Source: Myrica gale
Taxonomy: Eukaryota; Streptophyta; Magnoliopsida; Fagales; Myricaceae
Assembly: GCA_963930655.1 (NCBI GenBank)
Contig: OZ005600.1
Location: 16,708,501-16,772,500 of the forward strand
Direction: 5' to 3'
Length of the DNA stretch: 64,000 bases
Shown here: one piece after another, positions 47,272 through 59,056 of the stretch
How the letters are laid out: every line of letters begins with the position of its first letter
Position numbering within the stretch: position 1 is the stretch's first letter
Made by a program: the position numbers and the translations under genes
Notes under the pieces: model-generated
Told to the model about the DNA's origin: nothing
Seen by the model: the letters and a program-made list of their open reading frames with translations, nothing else
Database searches by the model: none

Positions 47272-47869
47272 CTTAAGCCGTCATATGTTGTTTCCATTCC
47301 ACCGCATCAAGCCAACCAACAGCAACAACGCGATGTTTTTGATCAAAGAGGTAGGCAGATTTCACCGTCAGCTTCCCTTGAGGATTATGGACCCACCTTG
47401 GTCGAGCCTCTTATCCCGACCGACCCAGTTGAATGCTTAAAATAGCTTCAGCCAAATTTTATTAAATATCTCACGAATCAACGAAATTTTCCAGCTCTGT
47501 GTGATGGGCTAAATGAGGTCTTGGACCTTGTTTAACCTCCGATCTACCAAGACACCAAATTTCAAACATGGAAGAAATTCTGGGAGATCAGGTACCCAAG
47601 GTTCACACCACAAATTCTGGGAGATCAGGTACCCAAGGTTCAGATCTCTCACCTGAAGCAAGCTCTGCCACACCCAAGATGAACCACTGTGGGGCTGGAC
47701 TAGCAGAAAAGGCAACTAGGAACAATATTTGGCTTTCAAAGCCGTAGTCCAAAGACTGGTTTGGTCATCGATAAGTTGTCAACCCATCTTTGCAATGAGA
47801 GCACAATTTAGATCTTCCATACGTCGTAAACCAAGACCCCCCAAGCCTTTGGTCTGCATATTTTATCCC

Positions 47870-49011
47870 AACTCATTGGGTGATAATGACGATGGGCCCC
47901 ATCAAAACCCACCAAAAAAAATTCAGCCTCATATCAAGTGCTCTAGAAACCGTCTTCGGTAATAAAAAGATGGACATAAAATAAGAAGGCAATGCAGCAG
48001 CTACAGTTTGAATGACTACTATTCTACCAGCTTGGGAGAGCGTACTTGCTTTCCAACATGCCAAACGCCTATCCGCCTTCTCCTGAATAGCCTTACAAGC
48101 CTGCGTTCTAGAGTGTGGCACACCGAGAGGTAACCCCAAATAAGAGCCAGCCTCACTGGGAGATTGTACACAGAACAACTGAGATATTCACTCTACAAAA
48201 GAGCATAACATCATCAGCAAATAAGAGGTTAGAGATGGGAGGTGCGAACCTAGAAATTTTTATGCCGTGAAGGGAATCATTTTAACTCTTCCCGATGAAT
48301 AAGTTGTGAGAGGACCTCTATGACCATCACAAAGAGAAATGGGGACAACGGATCCCCTTGTCTCAATCCCCGTCTTGGCTTGAAACGTCCAAAAGGAGAG
48401 CCATTGAGTGAAAATGAGACCGTGGAAATGCATTGATGGATCCAATGACACCACTTCGGCTGAAACCAAAACAAGAAAACACCTTCATCAAAAAACACCA
48501 ATCCACCTTGTCATACGCCTTCTCCATATCAACCTTATTCTCCATCAAGCTTTCCTGACCGGTTTTTCTTTCTAGTGTCAACATCAGCTCTTGAACAAGA
48601 ATAATGTTATCTTGGATATACCTATGGGGAACTAAGGCATTCTAGTAACTGGATATCAACTTCGGCATCACCGTTTATAGCCTTGCCGTTAGAAGCTTCA
48701 AGATAACCTTGTAGGCCACATTGCAAAGGCTTATGGGACGGTATTGAGTAATTTTTCCAGGTTGTCGATCTTTGGATAAGGGCTATATGAGTATGGTTCA
48801 ACTATTTTGACCAATACCCATCCTGAAAAAAACCTTCAACCATGCAAATGACATCAGATTTTACCACTCCCCAGTATTTCTGGTAGAATAAAGTCGTAAA
48901 GCCATCGGGCTCGGGTGTTTTTTGGCTCCCAATTCCTCTGACCGCCGCCCATATTTCCTCATCTGAGGGTGGGCGGCATAAATTTTGGTTATCCACTTCA
49001 GTAATCACCAA
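47870..49011 (-). pseudogene. LINE reverse transcriptase core
   Basis: Pieces in several frames: PPSDEEIWAAVRGIGSQKTP and DGFTTLFYQKYWG (49011-48802), [20 protein letters not shown] (near 48520), [20 protein letters not shown] (near 48350), a FADDVMLFC-like catalytic motif near 48205, and GSYLGLPLGVPHSRTQACK with RLACWKASTLSQAGRIVVIQ (48178-47873). The order matches non-LTR RT. Frameshifts and stops prevent function. Confidence 0.85.
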
Positions 49012-49064
49012 AGGAAAGAGGCCCTCTAAACCGCGAGGGAATCAAGTTGTTGACTTGTTTACAG

Positions 49065-51060
49065 CTACTGAAAATAGCTTTCAATGTGACAACCAACCGC
49101 ATGACGATCATACAACCAGGTACCACCACCCTCCATAATCGCATCAATGTTATTATGTAGTCGACGAGTATTGGTCGAAAGGTGAAAAAACCTTGTATTG
49201 AGGTTGGGGGTACGCAACAACGTAATCCATGATATTTGCCTCCATAATAATTCCTCATCTCTTTGCGCCCTCATGAGCTGCATACTGAGTTTCTTCTCTC
49301 GTTCTCCTATTAAGCTCGTTCCCATCTGCTGTTGACATAAGTCAATCTCAAATAGTAGAAACTTAATCTTAGAAGGAATATGCCCAAAGATATCCTTATT
49401 CCACCGTCTTAAAGCTTGTTTCGTCACTATAAGCCGCTGACATAAATTAAATGAAGAAGATCCCAATCTGATACTTGCCGAACTCCAAGCATCAGCAACT
49501 ACCGATTTGCTTCGATGATCCGAGGCCCAAAACGCTTCAAACCGAAAAGGTCGAGGATGGGTATATTGATCACCAAGCATATCCAAGAGGATTGGTGCAT
49601 GGTCAGAGGCCACCCGCGCGATATGAGAGACCAAAGCGCGTGGGAATAGACTCTACCACTCACCATTAGCCAATCCTCTATCAAGCCGCTCTTGGATTAG
49701 ACCAAAACCATAACGACAATTTGACTAGGTATACAGGTTTCCAGAAAAACCCAGATCAATCATCCTTGTATTCCAAATGACACAATTCATATAAGCCGAG
49801 CTCGAGGAGGACCCAAAAGGGCATCCTCCCCATTTATCTTGTTGAGAAGTAACATTGTTAAAGTTGCCAAAAAAAAACCAAGGGCGATCAAAAATTGAAC
49901 CTCGCTGCTCAAGATCATGGGATCGGTTATTATGCTTTGCTTTACGGTGCCGAGGGTGCTGAGCAACGACTCAGATTTATGCTTCGATATCCAATGGCTG
50001 AGATTTAGCCATGTCAATTAAAATCTTTTAACCCAAACCCAAAGTCGACCCATTTAGTTATGTTACTCACCCATTCAGCTGTGACCGACCCGCATAGAAA
50101 AACAAAGGATGAAAAAACTCTTTCTCGCTTATCATCGTCTTCCTCGTTGCCTTCCTCGCCAGAGATCTCTGCACATTACCTCGCCAAATCTCCTTGCCAG
50201 ATCTGTAAGTTAGTTGTGTTCCTCGCCAGCAAATCGCACGATTTCCTTTGTGGGTTCAATTTCCTTTAGACATCAAAGTGAAATGAAGGTCTCCGAAATG
50301 ATGTTTACCCAGCCGTCGTTTCCTCTATTTCTGTGTAGAATTTATAGAGCTGGAGCTAGAAACAATAAATAAAGAATCATGGGCGTTTGACTCTTTTTCT
50401 ATGATTCTTTATTTATTTTTTCTAGCACCAGATCTTTAAATTCTACAAAGAAATAGAAAACGACGGCTGGGTAAACATCATTTCAGAGACCTTCGTTTCA
50501 CTTTGATGTCTAAAGCAAAGTGAACCCACAAAGGAAATCGTAAGATTTGCTGGCGAGGAACACAACTAACTTACAGATATGGCAAGGAGATTTGGCGAGG
50601 TAATATGCGAAGATCTCTGGCGAGGAAGGCAACAAGGAAGACGATGATAAGTGGGAAAGAGTTTTTTCGTCCTTTTTCCTTGCAAGTCGGTCACAGCTGA
50701 ATGGGTGGGTAACACAACTAAACGGGTCGGGTTTGGGTTAAAAGATTTTAATTGACATGACTAAATGTCAACCATTGGATTTTGAATGATAAATCTGAGC
50801 CTTTGCATAGCGTCCTCAGCACCGTAGAGCAAAACATAATAACCGATCCCAAGATCATACCAAAAAAATTCTTTTTTATTCATATACGGGGGGGCCATAC
50901 ACCAAAGAAAGCAGTCAAGACTGGTTCAGAAGATCCGAGCGCATAACAAGATTGATAAAATTATTAGAGCGAAAATCAACATCAAAAGAAATTCCCCTCC
51001 ACCAGGCAACATCAAGTCCACCTCTCCGACCTATAGGTTGGACCTCCAAAACATCCATAA
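49065..51060 (-). pseudogene. LINE apurinic-type endonuclease, split by a foldback element
   Basis: The N-terminal side of the split has a VYGPPVYE-like motif near 50890. The C-terminal side has RPWFFFGNFNNV near 49870 and RVASDHAPILLDML near 49600, the SDHAP motif of APE-type LINE endonucleases. Removing the element at 49919-50850 and one TSD copy restores WYDLEQRGSIFDRPWFFFGN across the junction. Other frameshifts remain. Confidence 0.8.
49919..50850. mobile_element. Foldback (long terminal inverted repeat) element, 932 bp
   Basis: Two arms of roughly 430 bp, about 85-90% alike, are inverted around a loop near 50355-50430. Both ends read GGGATCGGTTATTATG. An exact 8-bp TSD, AAGATCAT, lies at 49911-49918 and 50851-50858. 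There is no transposase. Long arms fit a Mutator-like or foldback class, although MULEs usually make 9-bp TSDs and hAT elements start CAGG, so the class is open. Confidence 0.9.
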
Positions 51061-51901
51061 AACCCAAAACTAAAAGTTGACAACACACATTCGAGCTCTT
51101 GGCCTCCCAAGATAAATAATCTCAGGTTGGTTTTGATGAATGACGAACCTGAGGTACCGAACCTATCGTGGCTTTACCGATCTTTTTAAGGCCTGCCTCC
51201 ACGGCCATAGAGACGATAGTCTTTTCTGGCTCTGAAAACCAAACATAAACACCATCAGCCTCCCCGGCCATAGAGATAGTAGTCTTCTCTACCTCAAAAA
51301 ACCAAACAGAAACTCCATCAGCTTGTACAAATAACTCACCCCAATAGAAGCCTCCACCACTGCTGGCGTACCCCTGTCCTTCTTCTTACGTTCCGCTGTA
51401 GGATTCCCCTTGTCAGTACGAGATTTCTTATTCCCCAAGAAATTTGCCTTTGTTGTGGAGTTCCCACCACTAACGACGAAAAGATCTCCCAAGGGGCGGT
51501 CGAGATTGACATTCTTAAGAACTAGGGGAGACTCGACATAGTGCGCATGGGTTCAGGTGGTTCCACTAAGTCTGCAGTTCTGAGTTTTTTACCAATAGCA
51601 GACCCCATTTCATCACTAGCCCGAGTACCTGAAGGCCCAATTATCTGTTAGGCCCAGTCAGGGCCACCTCTTGCGGGGAAGATTTTGCTACTATCTCCTA
51701 GCCCACTTGAGTAAGATCTTTGGGTCTCTAAGATAATGGGCATTATAGACGGCCCAACTTGTGAAGCCCCTGCGTCCGAAGCAATTTCAAAATCAAGGTC
51801 CAACACATCCTGGTGCTGGCACTGACCCTCATCTTGAATTCCAATAACCAACTTGTTACACGAGATCTCAGACTTGTCCTCAGGTGTTCTTTTCGAAACT
51901 T

Positions 51902-52120
51902 CGTGTTTGTTTTGAAAAAAATTATAGGATGCTAAGTATGGTGTGAATATTTAGGTGATGTTTGAGATTTATTGGTATGTGTGTAGAAGGTGTTGACTTA
52001 TATTGATGTATGCAAAAAAGGTAATAATGAGTTGTATTTGTATTCGTGTAGGAGTAATATTGTTATTGTAATGTTAAAAAGTCAGATGCAAATCCTAGAA
52101 AAATTCTCAAAACAAACATG
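51902..52120. repeat. MITE in LINE ORF1 region
   Basis: Ends CGTGTTTGTTTTGA and TCAAAACAAACATG are inverted repeats. The interior is TG-rich and non-coding. No clear TSD. Confidence 0.65.
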
Positions 52121-52484
52121 CCCCAGGCCCGACAGCTTGGGTCCCACACGCATCCGCTAGAACCCTCGGTTGACAAACCTTTACATTGTTCTCTAAACTT
52201 GTGCAGTTCGGCACGTTATCCTGACAATTAATCCCCTATTTCGCACCTGATGATTCCCCACCCGTGCGCCCTTCACTATCAGTAAGCAGAAGTAGATTCT
52301 CCTTGCCAAGCACTCCACCCCCGCCAGCCCCAACTGTTCCTCCTAAATTTTTCTGCCCATATGAACTTCGGACGAATGAATGTATTCAATAAAACCCATC
52401 TCACTATAGAGCCCATGTCCCTCGACTTTCATCCAAGGCCCCAGTGGAGATTCCGACCTTTGCTCAAACTCCTTCCCGATAGTT

Positions 52485-52974
52485 TGTGCGGAATTAAACT
52501 AAAACAAACAACATGTTTTCAACAAAACATCAATCAGGATTATAATTGTAATTGCGGATTCGATCCAAAGCTCCATCAATTCAAAATAGAAACTCGGATG
52601 CATTGCCTCCTAAGGGATTTATGTCACTCTCTCATTTGAGAATTTCTCTAATAGGTTCTGATGGCTAACCTCTTGAATATAACAATTATATTTATAGGCC
52701 TTGAGAAACCCTAGAGAGAGCATGAGATATAAGATCCTTAGATATCTCAAATTACAGCAGTAGAATTAAACTGAAGAACTCTTCTTCTAATAAAATTAGG
52801 GCTTCTACTAATTACAATCAAGTCCATCAACATATTGTAATTGACCTCTGAAATTTGAGATTATTGCAAATATTCCCCTTTACATACAATTAATACATTC
52901 CACCAAACTATATTTCATATGAGATATTAGGATTGGATTAATTATTTAGTTAACGAGGGCACATAATTCTAACA
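52485..52974 (-). repeat. 3' LTR of the TAR-type copia element
   Basis: On the minus strand it runs TGTTAGAATTATGTGCCCTC to TTTAATTCCGCACA, about 490 bp with TG...CA ends. No partner LTR lies in the window. Confidence 0.75.
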
Positions 52975-53734
52975 ATCTCTCACTTGCTCTCAGAACCAAA
53001 TATCACTGTCATGTCCCTATCTCATGTAAACTTTGATTTCTTAGATCACAACTCAGCTGGACCACAAATGTTTTTTGAAATATATATAATTTACTTTTAT
53101 GTATTCATAAAATAGTTTTGTAAAACAAATCGGCTGGATTTCTTTTGGTCCAACTCTTAGATGAACACTAACTGAATATACTATCTCTCCAAGAGACTGG
53201 TGGATTCCTTGTTAAGCATTGATATAACACATCCATTATGCACACAACAAAACATGTTCGTATAGTCCTGAATGGACATCACTGGTTGACAATGTCAAAG
53301 TATGTGTTCATAATACATGAATAAATACAAACCTCTCAGGTCTAAGTACAATACCGAATTGTGATAGAACAACCTTTAACCTGACAGTGATCATTCGAAA
53401 AGGAGTGCTTAGTCGAATTTTGTTGAGCATATGTACTTATTTCGTGACACCCGCTTATTTTCTTGAATGATGGAATCAATAATTCTTCGCACAACAAGTG
53501 TATACTTTATGGTACAAAAGTCTAGAACAATTTCAAGCTTACAAGGAACTGAAAATCATTATTCCCTGCCTTTGATTCATTAATCTCTAGCATGATTTTT
53601 CTACAATGTTACCTGAATAAATTTACATACATAACATCTCATGTTACATATAAACCCATAACAAAAATAATATATGTGAAAAATACATAAAATTCTATTA
53701 TCAAATAATAAAGGAAAAAACAAAACATCAAATT

Positions 53735-54065
53735 CAATCATACATATATCTCAAACCCATATCCTTAATATGTTTCTCAGACACTTTATGAGATAAAGGC
53801 TTTGTAAATGGATCAGCTAAAATTATCAGTTGATGCAATCTTTACCATTGTGACATCACCTCTGGATATGATATCACGTATTAGGTGAAACGACATTCTA
53901 TGTGCTTTTACCTTTGATGAGACCTTAGTTCCACTGCCCGTGCAATCGCAGTACAATGAAATAGGCGCCTCAATCGAAGGGACAACTTCAAGTTCTTGAA
54001 TGAACTTGCGAATCCACACAGCTTCCTTTCCAGCTTCACTTGCAGCAATTTGTTCTGCCTCATTT
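53735..54065 (-). pseudogene. RNase H end of the TAR-type copia element
   Basis: Reads EAEQIAASEAGKEAVWIRKF, PSIEAPISLYCDCTGSG, HLIRDIISRGDVTMVKIAST and, after a frameshift, ADPFTKPLSHKVSEKHIKDM. The usual CDN of RNase H is CDC here. The upstream half is missing. Confidence 0.8.
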
Positions 54066-54196
54066 TGTCTTCAACGATCGACTGGGTAGGTGAGAATAAC
54101 CGTTGGAGTGTAATGTGTCGACACATCAAATGGCATGTGTCGACACATGAAATTTGAACTAAAAATTAGTGTTTGGGAGTCAGTGTAATGTGTCGA
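54066..54196 (+). repeat. Inverted piece of SIRE LTR
   Basis: Its reverse complement matches parts of the 5' LTR at about 62712-62872 (AAATTTCATGTGTC, ATGTGTCGACACATTACAC, CACCTACCCAG and CGTTGAAGACAAAATG), while the neighbouring 54197-54642 is in direct orientation. It carries GTGTCGACAC palindromes at 54113-54126 and 54134-54149. Confidence 0.7.
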
Positions 54197-54642
54197 CACC
54201 TTGAGGTCAATGTGTCGACACATGTTTTGGTCTAAAACACATGTCTCGAGTGTAAGTGCAATGCGTCGACACTATGAGGTTAATGTGTCGACACATGTTT
54301 TTGCCTGAAAAATATGTCTCGGGTGTTAGTGCAATGTGTCGACACATGTCTTGAATGTGTCGACACCTAAAAGTCCTGGAGACAAAAATCAATGGCTTTG
54401 AAGTTTTCATCCCATTCCCAAACTCTTTTAAGTGTCCATAACTTTAAGAATTTATTAAACATTATGTGTAAAGATCTTTAAGTGCATTGAGAAGATTTTT
54501 TAGAGGGATAAACTCATTTCTTTCTGAGATATAACATGGAATTTTTGGATTGATAAAATAGATTTAAAGTCCTCAAAAACTTAGAAACTTTTGTTATCAC
54601 CAAAATCATTTAGATTGTTTGTAAAACAACCTTGGGCTAACA
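54197..54642 (-). repeat. 3' LTR of the SIRE-type element (truncated)
   Basis: Collinear with 62890-63335. The minus strand starts TGTTAGCCCAAGGTTG. About 770 bp of the expected LTR is missing or replaced on the left. Confidence 0.85.
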
Positions 54643-54668
54643 ATCTCCCCCTTTTTGATGATAACAAA
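54643..54668 (-). other. Polypurine tract
   Basis: Minus strand CATCAAAAAGGGGGAGATTG runs directly into the LTR start. It primes plus-strand DNA synthesis in an intact element. Confidence 0.85.
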
Positions 54669-55180
54669 AACATGTTAAAAACAACAATTTGCTAACAAAT
54701 AGAAAAGCTTCCCCTGGGAAAAAGCAGAAGTTTTTCATTACATTTTTAGCAAGAGTTTCCTTTGTAAATGGAGGTTTCCCAAAAATTTAAAAGGACAAGA
54801 AACACTTCTACGAACTTCCTCCGATCTTCTCAAACTCCAAAGATTATCAAAAAAACCCAAGACTTCATATAGAGAGAATTTTGAGAGATAGAAAGACTAC
54901 CTCTAAAGAAATTTCCACTAGTTCGTAATGAAGTACAATGAGCACTTCTCACAGACTTCATTTGAGCTTCCTTAGAGATTATCAACAAGCAAGTTCAAGA
55001 TATCATATATAAACATTATGAACATTATTAGCATATCTCAAATCAAAGGAGAGCATAGAGAACATAAGAGATCTAGATATTGAAATAGACATTATAAACC
55101 GAAAATTAGTCTAAATGTTCTTTAAGTAAAATGTTCTCTAAATGTGCTAAGAGTTCAGCACGTATACATCTTCTCCCCCT
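54669..55180 (-). other. SIRE 3' non-coding region
   Basis: AT-rich sequence between the envelope-like region and the polypurine tract. No open frame of note. Confidence 0.5.
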
Positions 55181-56916
55181 TTGGCATCGTAAAAAAAATA
55201 TTAAGGGAGGAGGTTAAAAAGGTAAGAGGCTGTGGAGAGAGTCAAGCAAGAAGACTATGGAGAATCAAAGGGAGGAGGAGGATGGTCCACATGAAATTTC
55301 TTCAGCCAGTTGACCCAGGTGGTGGAGAACCAATAAGTCCATTGAATCACTCGGGGACGAAGATTGCGATCTTCATCCAAATGGATCTCGGTCGCCTTGA
55401 TGACATCTTCAGCAGCTGATTGCACCTTATGCTGGAGAATTTAAGATGTAGAGACAAATCCATCCACTGACTTTTGAATCACATTGCTGGCTACTTTGAT
55501 GCTATTGTTGACTTGATGCTTGAGATTCATCATATCCTGAGAGAGAATCCCAAGATGTTCAGAGTGCTCAGCAAGCATATTCTTGATGTCTTCAAATCCG
55601 GTCTTCGTACAGCTGGCCAAATCCTCCATATTCTTTCTCAACTTCTTCTACTCTTTCTTTATCTTATTCATGAAGGCCTCCAGTGTGTTTAATCGAGGCT
55701 GATGGGAGCTACCAGCAGCAGCCTTCCGGGAGGGATATCCAAAAGGTGGAAGAGAGACAGATAAAGGAGTATGCTCCTCTATAGGAGTTTCAGCAGCGGT
55801 TTCAGCATCATCCTCATCAGATCCGGAACCCTTATCACCAATCTTTTGAGGTGTCACAACTGTTTATTCACCCATTCCCCATCATTTCGCATAAAACGCT
55901 TCAATTTGAGTGTTTTCTGGTTATATTCTTGTGAATCCTTGGGTTTTTCTCTAACCTCCATAGAGACTTCTATATCAAAAGCGTGAAATAAATGGGAAAA
56001 AACATCCCATAAGGCAGTCCTTGCCTTTTTTTTTTCAGAGGCGGCCTTAATGTGATTAATCATCAAATGACCAAGGTTCATTGGAGTACGGGTGATTAAA
56101 CAGTACATTATAAACAACCCCAAAAAGGTAATGTACTCAAATTTACCAATCCTTGGTAGAATGACATCGCACACCATGTGATGTAAAATTCTTCTATGGA
56201 CTGTCAAGTCACTGGCAGTGGGTTTCAACACTTTGTTTAGGGTTGGATTGTCTAATACATCCCTAAGTATATTTAGAGGTTCTACCTCTGCCATCCCTAT
56301 CTAAGTATAAGCATCAAATAACTTCTTCCCCCCATTGGGAGCAGCAATCACAGTGTTTAGAGAAGTTGTAGACAAGTCCAAAATTGTCTCAATTACATAA
56401 CTTATGACTGATTCGGAAGTTGTATGTTGAAGATTAGCATATACCAATTTCACAAGATAAACATAGCAATCAACCTTCAAATTCACAAACACTCCCCATC
56501 CTTGATATTCAAACATTTCCTTAAAATCAAACTCATTTTCATCAAACCACTTGAAATCAGCTCATCGACCAGCAATAACCTTCCTAGCCCTAAAATTTTG
56601 TAGAAATCTATTTTTACAAAGTCCTGACTTGTAGATGTAGGATTCAGTAGAGGGCATGGCTTCCTCAAAATTTTCCCTTTCTTCCTTGCTCGGGAACTAG
56701 CCGAAGATGGTGTCTGGGGTTTGGAGCGCTTGGGGTGACTCGAGGACATCTCGGCAAGAGTAGAAGAGGTTGTCGGCAGTATGGTTTTGAGAGGTTGCCG
56801 GTCGGTGAGAAGATTTCATGGGGAAGAGAGAAATCGGCATGGCTTGGGTGAGAGAGACAGGTCTGCAAATTGAAAGGGGGGAAATGTGTTGACTCTTGCC
56901 CTAAGAGGCTTAATAT
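55181..56916 (-). pseudogene. SIRE third coding region (envelope-like / plant transposon protein type)
   Basis: Minus-strand fragments in order: a Ser/Pro- and Lys-rich start (SSSHPKRSKPQTPSSASSRA, from 56749), VYLVKLVYANLQHTTSESVI, ILDLSTTSLNTVI, then RRILHHMVCDVILPRIGKFE with LFIMYCLITRTPMNLGHLMI, an acidic linker DKGSGSDEDDAETAAETPIE, and a coiled-coil-like tail. This resembles the domain annotated as putative plant transposon protein or envelope-like in Maximus and Athila elements. No signal peptide or fusion-like segment is evident. Stops separate the parts (for example near 56300 and 55860). Confidence 0.6.
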
Positions 56917-56924
56917 AACACGCA

Positions 56925-57027
56925 AGTACCCATTTTTAAAAAACATTGTGCCCGATATATGTGCCGACACATTGTATCAATGTGTCGGCACATATATCGG
57001 GCACAATGTTTTTTAAAAATGGGTACT
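56925..57027. repeat. Perfect 50-bp-arm inverted repeat (hairpin)
   Basis: Left arm 56925-56974 and right arm 56978-57027 are exact inverse complements around a TAT spacer. Arm ends are AGTACCC (outer) and ACACATTG (inner). The arms include GTGCCGACAC, a variant of the GTGTCGACAC palindrome. Confidence 0.95.
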
Positions 57028-57344
57028 AATGTGTCGGCACATTGCACATGTATCCGAGAGACAATTTTGAAAGAGCTCAAGAACTGAAGCTAATGTGTTG
57101 ACACATGAACTCATAATTGTCAACAAATACTTCCTTGGTGCAAAACGCCATAAAAACCAAAAGTGTTGACACTTGAATTACCAAGTGTTGACACATCCTA
57201 TGCAAAGAAAATTTCCTTAGAGAATTTTCAACAAATAGCAATTGAAATTATATCATATGAAGCACTTTAGCATATTGATCAAGCCATGTTCTAAGCAATC
57301 AAAGAAGCATAATCAAAACAACAAACCAAGCATATATCATCAAA
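57028..57344 (-). other. SIRE spacer between RNase H and the third coding region
   Basis: AT-rich, with variants of TGTGT(C/T)GACAC at about 57030, 57093, 57165 and 57183. No gene. Confidence 0.5.
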
Positions 57345-58775
57345 TTAATCCAATGGAAATCTCATTCTTATCTCTTGTCGAATAAAACAAAATCTATCCT
57401 CATTAAGGGGTTTTGTGAAAATGTCCGCCAATTGAAGGTCGGTTTTTATAAACTCAAGAAGTATATCCCCTCTTTGAGTATGATCACGAATAAAATGATG
57501 ATTTATCTCAATGTGTTTTGTCCTAGAGTGCTGAATTGGATTCTTAGTAAGGTTTATAGCACTATTGTTGTCACATTTTATTGGGATGAGAGTGTAATGA
57601 AGATTAAAATCTTCTAGTTGTTGTTTCATCCATAAAACTTATGCACAACAATTGCTCACAACAATATACTTGATTTTCGTAGTTGATAGAGCTACAGAGT
57701 TTTGTTTCCTGCAACACCAGGAGACTAGTGAGGGGCCAAGGAATTGGCAAGCACCACTAGTACTCTTTCTATCAATTTTACAACCGGCATAGTCAGCATC
57801 CGAGTATCCTAGTAAATTAAAATCAACACTCTTAGGATAAAACAATCCTAGATTTTGAGTTCCAACAGGATATCTAAAAATTCGCTTAACCGCAAGAAGA
57901 TGAGATTCCTTAGGACATTATTGATATCTAGCAAACATGCAAACACTAAACATTATGTCCGTTCTACTAGCGGTAATATAGAGTAAGGATTCAATCATAC
58001 CTCGGTATTTGGTTTGGTCCACATCTTACCATTTTCATCTTTGTTGATGGACTCATAGGTGTGTTCATCGATTTTGAATTTTCCATAGAGAATCGCTTGT
58101 GAAGATCTTTAGTATACTTTGCTTGATTGATGTAGATCCTTTCATTGCTTTGTTTGATTTGAAGTCCAAGAAAATAATTCAATTCCCCCATGAGGCTCAT
58201 CTTAAATTCACCTTGCATTACTTGTGAAAATTCATGACACAAGAATTCATTAGTTGATCCAAAAATGATATCATCATCATAAATTTGAACAATCAACAAA
58301 TCATTGTCTTTTTCTTTAGTAAAAAGAGTAGTATCAATTTTGCCTCTTGAAAAACCATTTTCAGTGAGAAATGAGCTCAACCTTTCGTACCATGCCCGAG
58401 GTGCTTGTTTCAAACCATAAAGTGCTTTTGTGAGCTTATACACATGTTTAGAAAGATTTTCATTTTCAAAACCTGGTGGTTGCTCAACAAAAACTTCCTC
58501 CGAGAGGAATCCATTCAAAAATGCACTTTTTACATCCATTTGAAAGAGTTTAAAATCTTTGAAGCAAGCAAAAGCAAGTAACATGCAAATTGATTCTAAA
58601 CGGGCAACGGGTGCAAAGGTTTCATCAAAATCTATTATTTCTTCTTGATTATAACCATGGGCTACTAATCTTGCTTTGTTCCTTACAACAACCCCGGATT
58701 CATCCATTTTGTTTCTAAAAACCCATTTTGTATCAATAATTGGATAATCCTTGTGTCTAGGAACTAGATGTCATA
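57345..58775 (-). pseudogene. SIRE reverse transcriptase and RNase H
   Basis: RT part (58707-57991) reads [40 protein letters not shown] and [19 protein letters not shown]. The catalytic box reads [12 protein letters not shown] instead of YVDD; both conserved Asp remain. RNase H (57845-57345) reads YSDADYAGCKIDRKSTSGAC, CDNNSAINLTKNPIQHSRTK and DILLEFIKTDLQLADIFTKP. A frame break separates RT from RNase H, and another breaks RNase H near 57635. Confidence 0.85.
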
Positions 58776-59056
58776 CATGGTTTTTCTCTAATTGTTTCAA
58801 TTCATCTTCCATAACATGGATCCAACTTTCACCATCTTTAGTCTTAAGAAAATTCTTAGGCTCTAGTTGTGAAAGTAAAGCAAAATTATTAGCTTGATTT
58901 TAAAAAAAGCGAGTGTTTACCCCTTTTTTCCACATTACCAATGATTTGCTGAAGAGGGTGACTTTTGATATATTTCCATGATTTCGGTAGATCATCTTTA
59001 TCTTGTTGAGACTCTTCTTGAATCCCTTGAGGTTCTTGCTCTTTCTCAAGAGTGTC

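Larger units (their letters stand above)
46285..52484 (-). mobile_element. Near full-length, decayed LINE (L1-type)
   Basis: Minus-strand order from the right: an ORF1 C-terminal part (SESPLGPWMKVEGHGLYSEM near 52440-52380), endonuclease (51050-49065, interrupted by a foldback element), reverse transcriptase, zf-RVT, RNase H, and a 3' end CATGTTGCGTATAT followed by A's at about 46287-46300. Every domain has stops or frameshifts. Its 5' end is cut by the LTR at 52485. A MITE sits at 51902-52120. Confidence 0.85.
52485..54065 (-). mobile_element. 3' part of a TAR/Angela-type copia element
   Basis: Consists of the 3' LTR, a non-coding 3' stretch (52975-53735) and the end of RNase H. On the minus strand GAGAGATTG precedes the LTR. 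The coding sequence stops abruptly at about 54065, where SIRE LTR sequence begins. The lineage call rests on the RNase H and RT wording and is an inference. Confidence 0.75.

Noticed and set aside
54113..54360. Regularly spaced palindromic repeats suggesting a CRISPR-like array
   Set aside because: Plant nuclear context, irregular spacing, and the repeats lie in an LTR U3 region.
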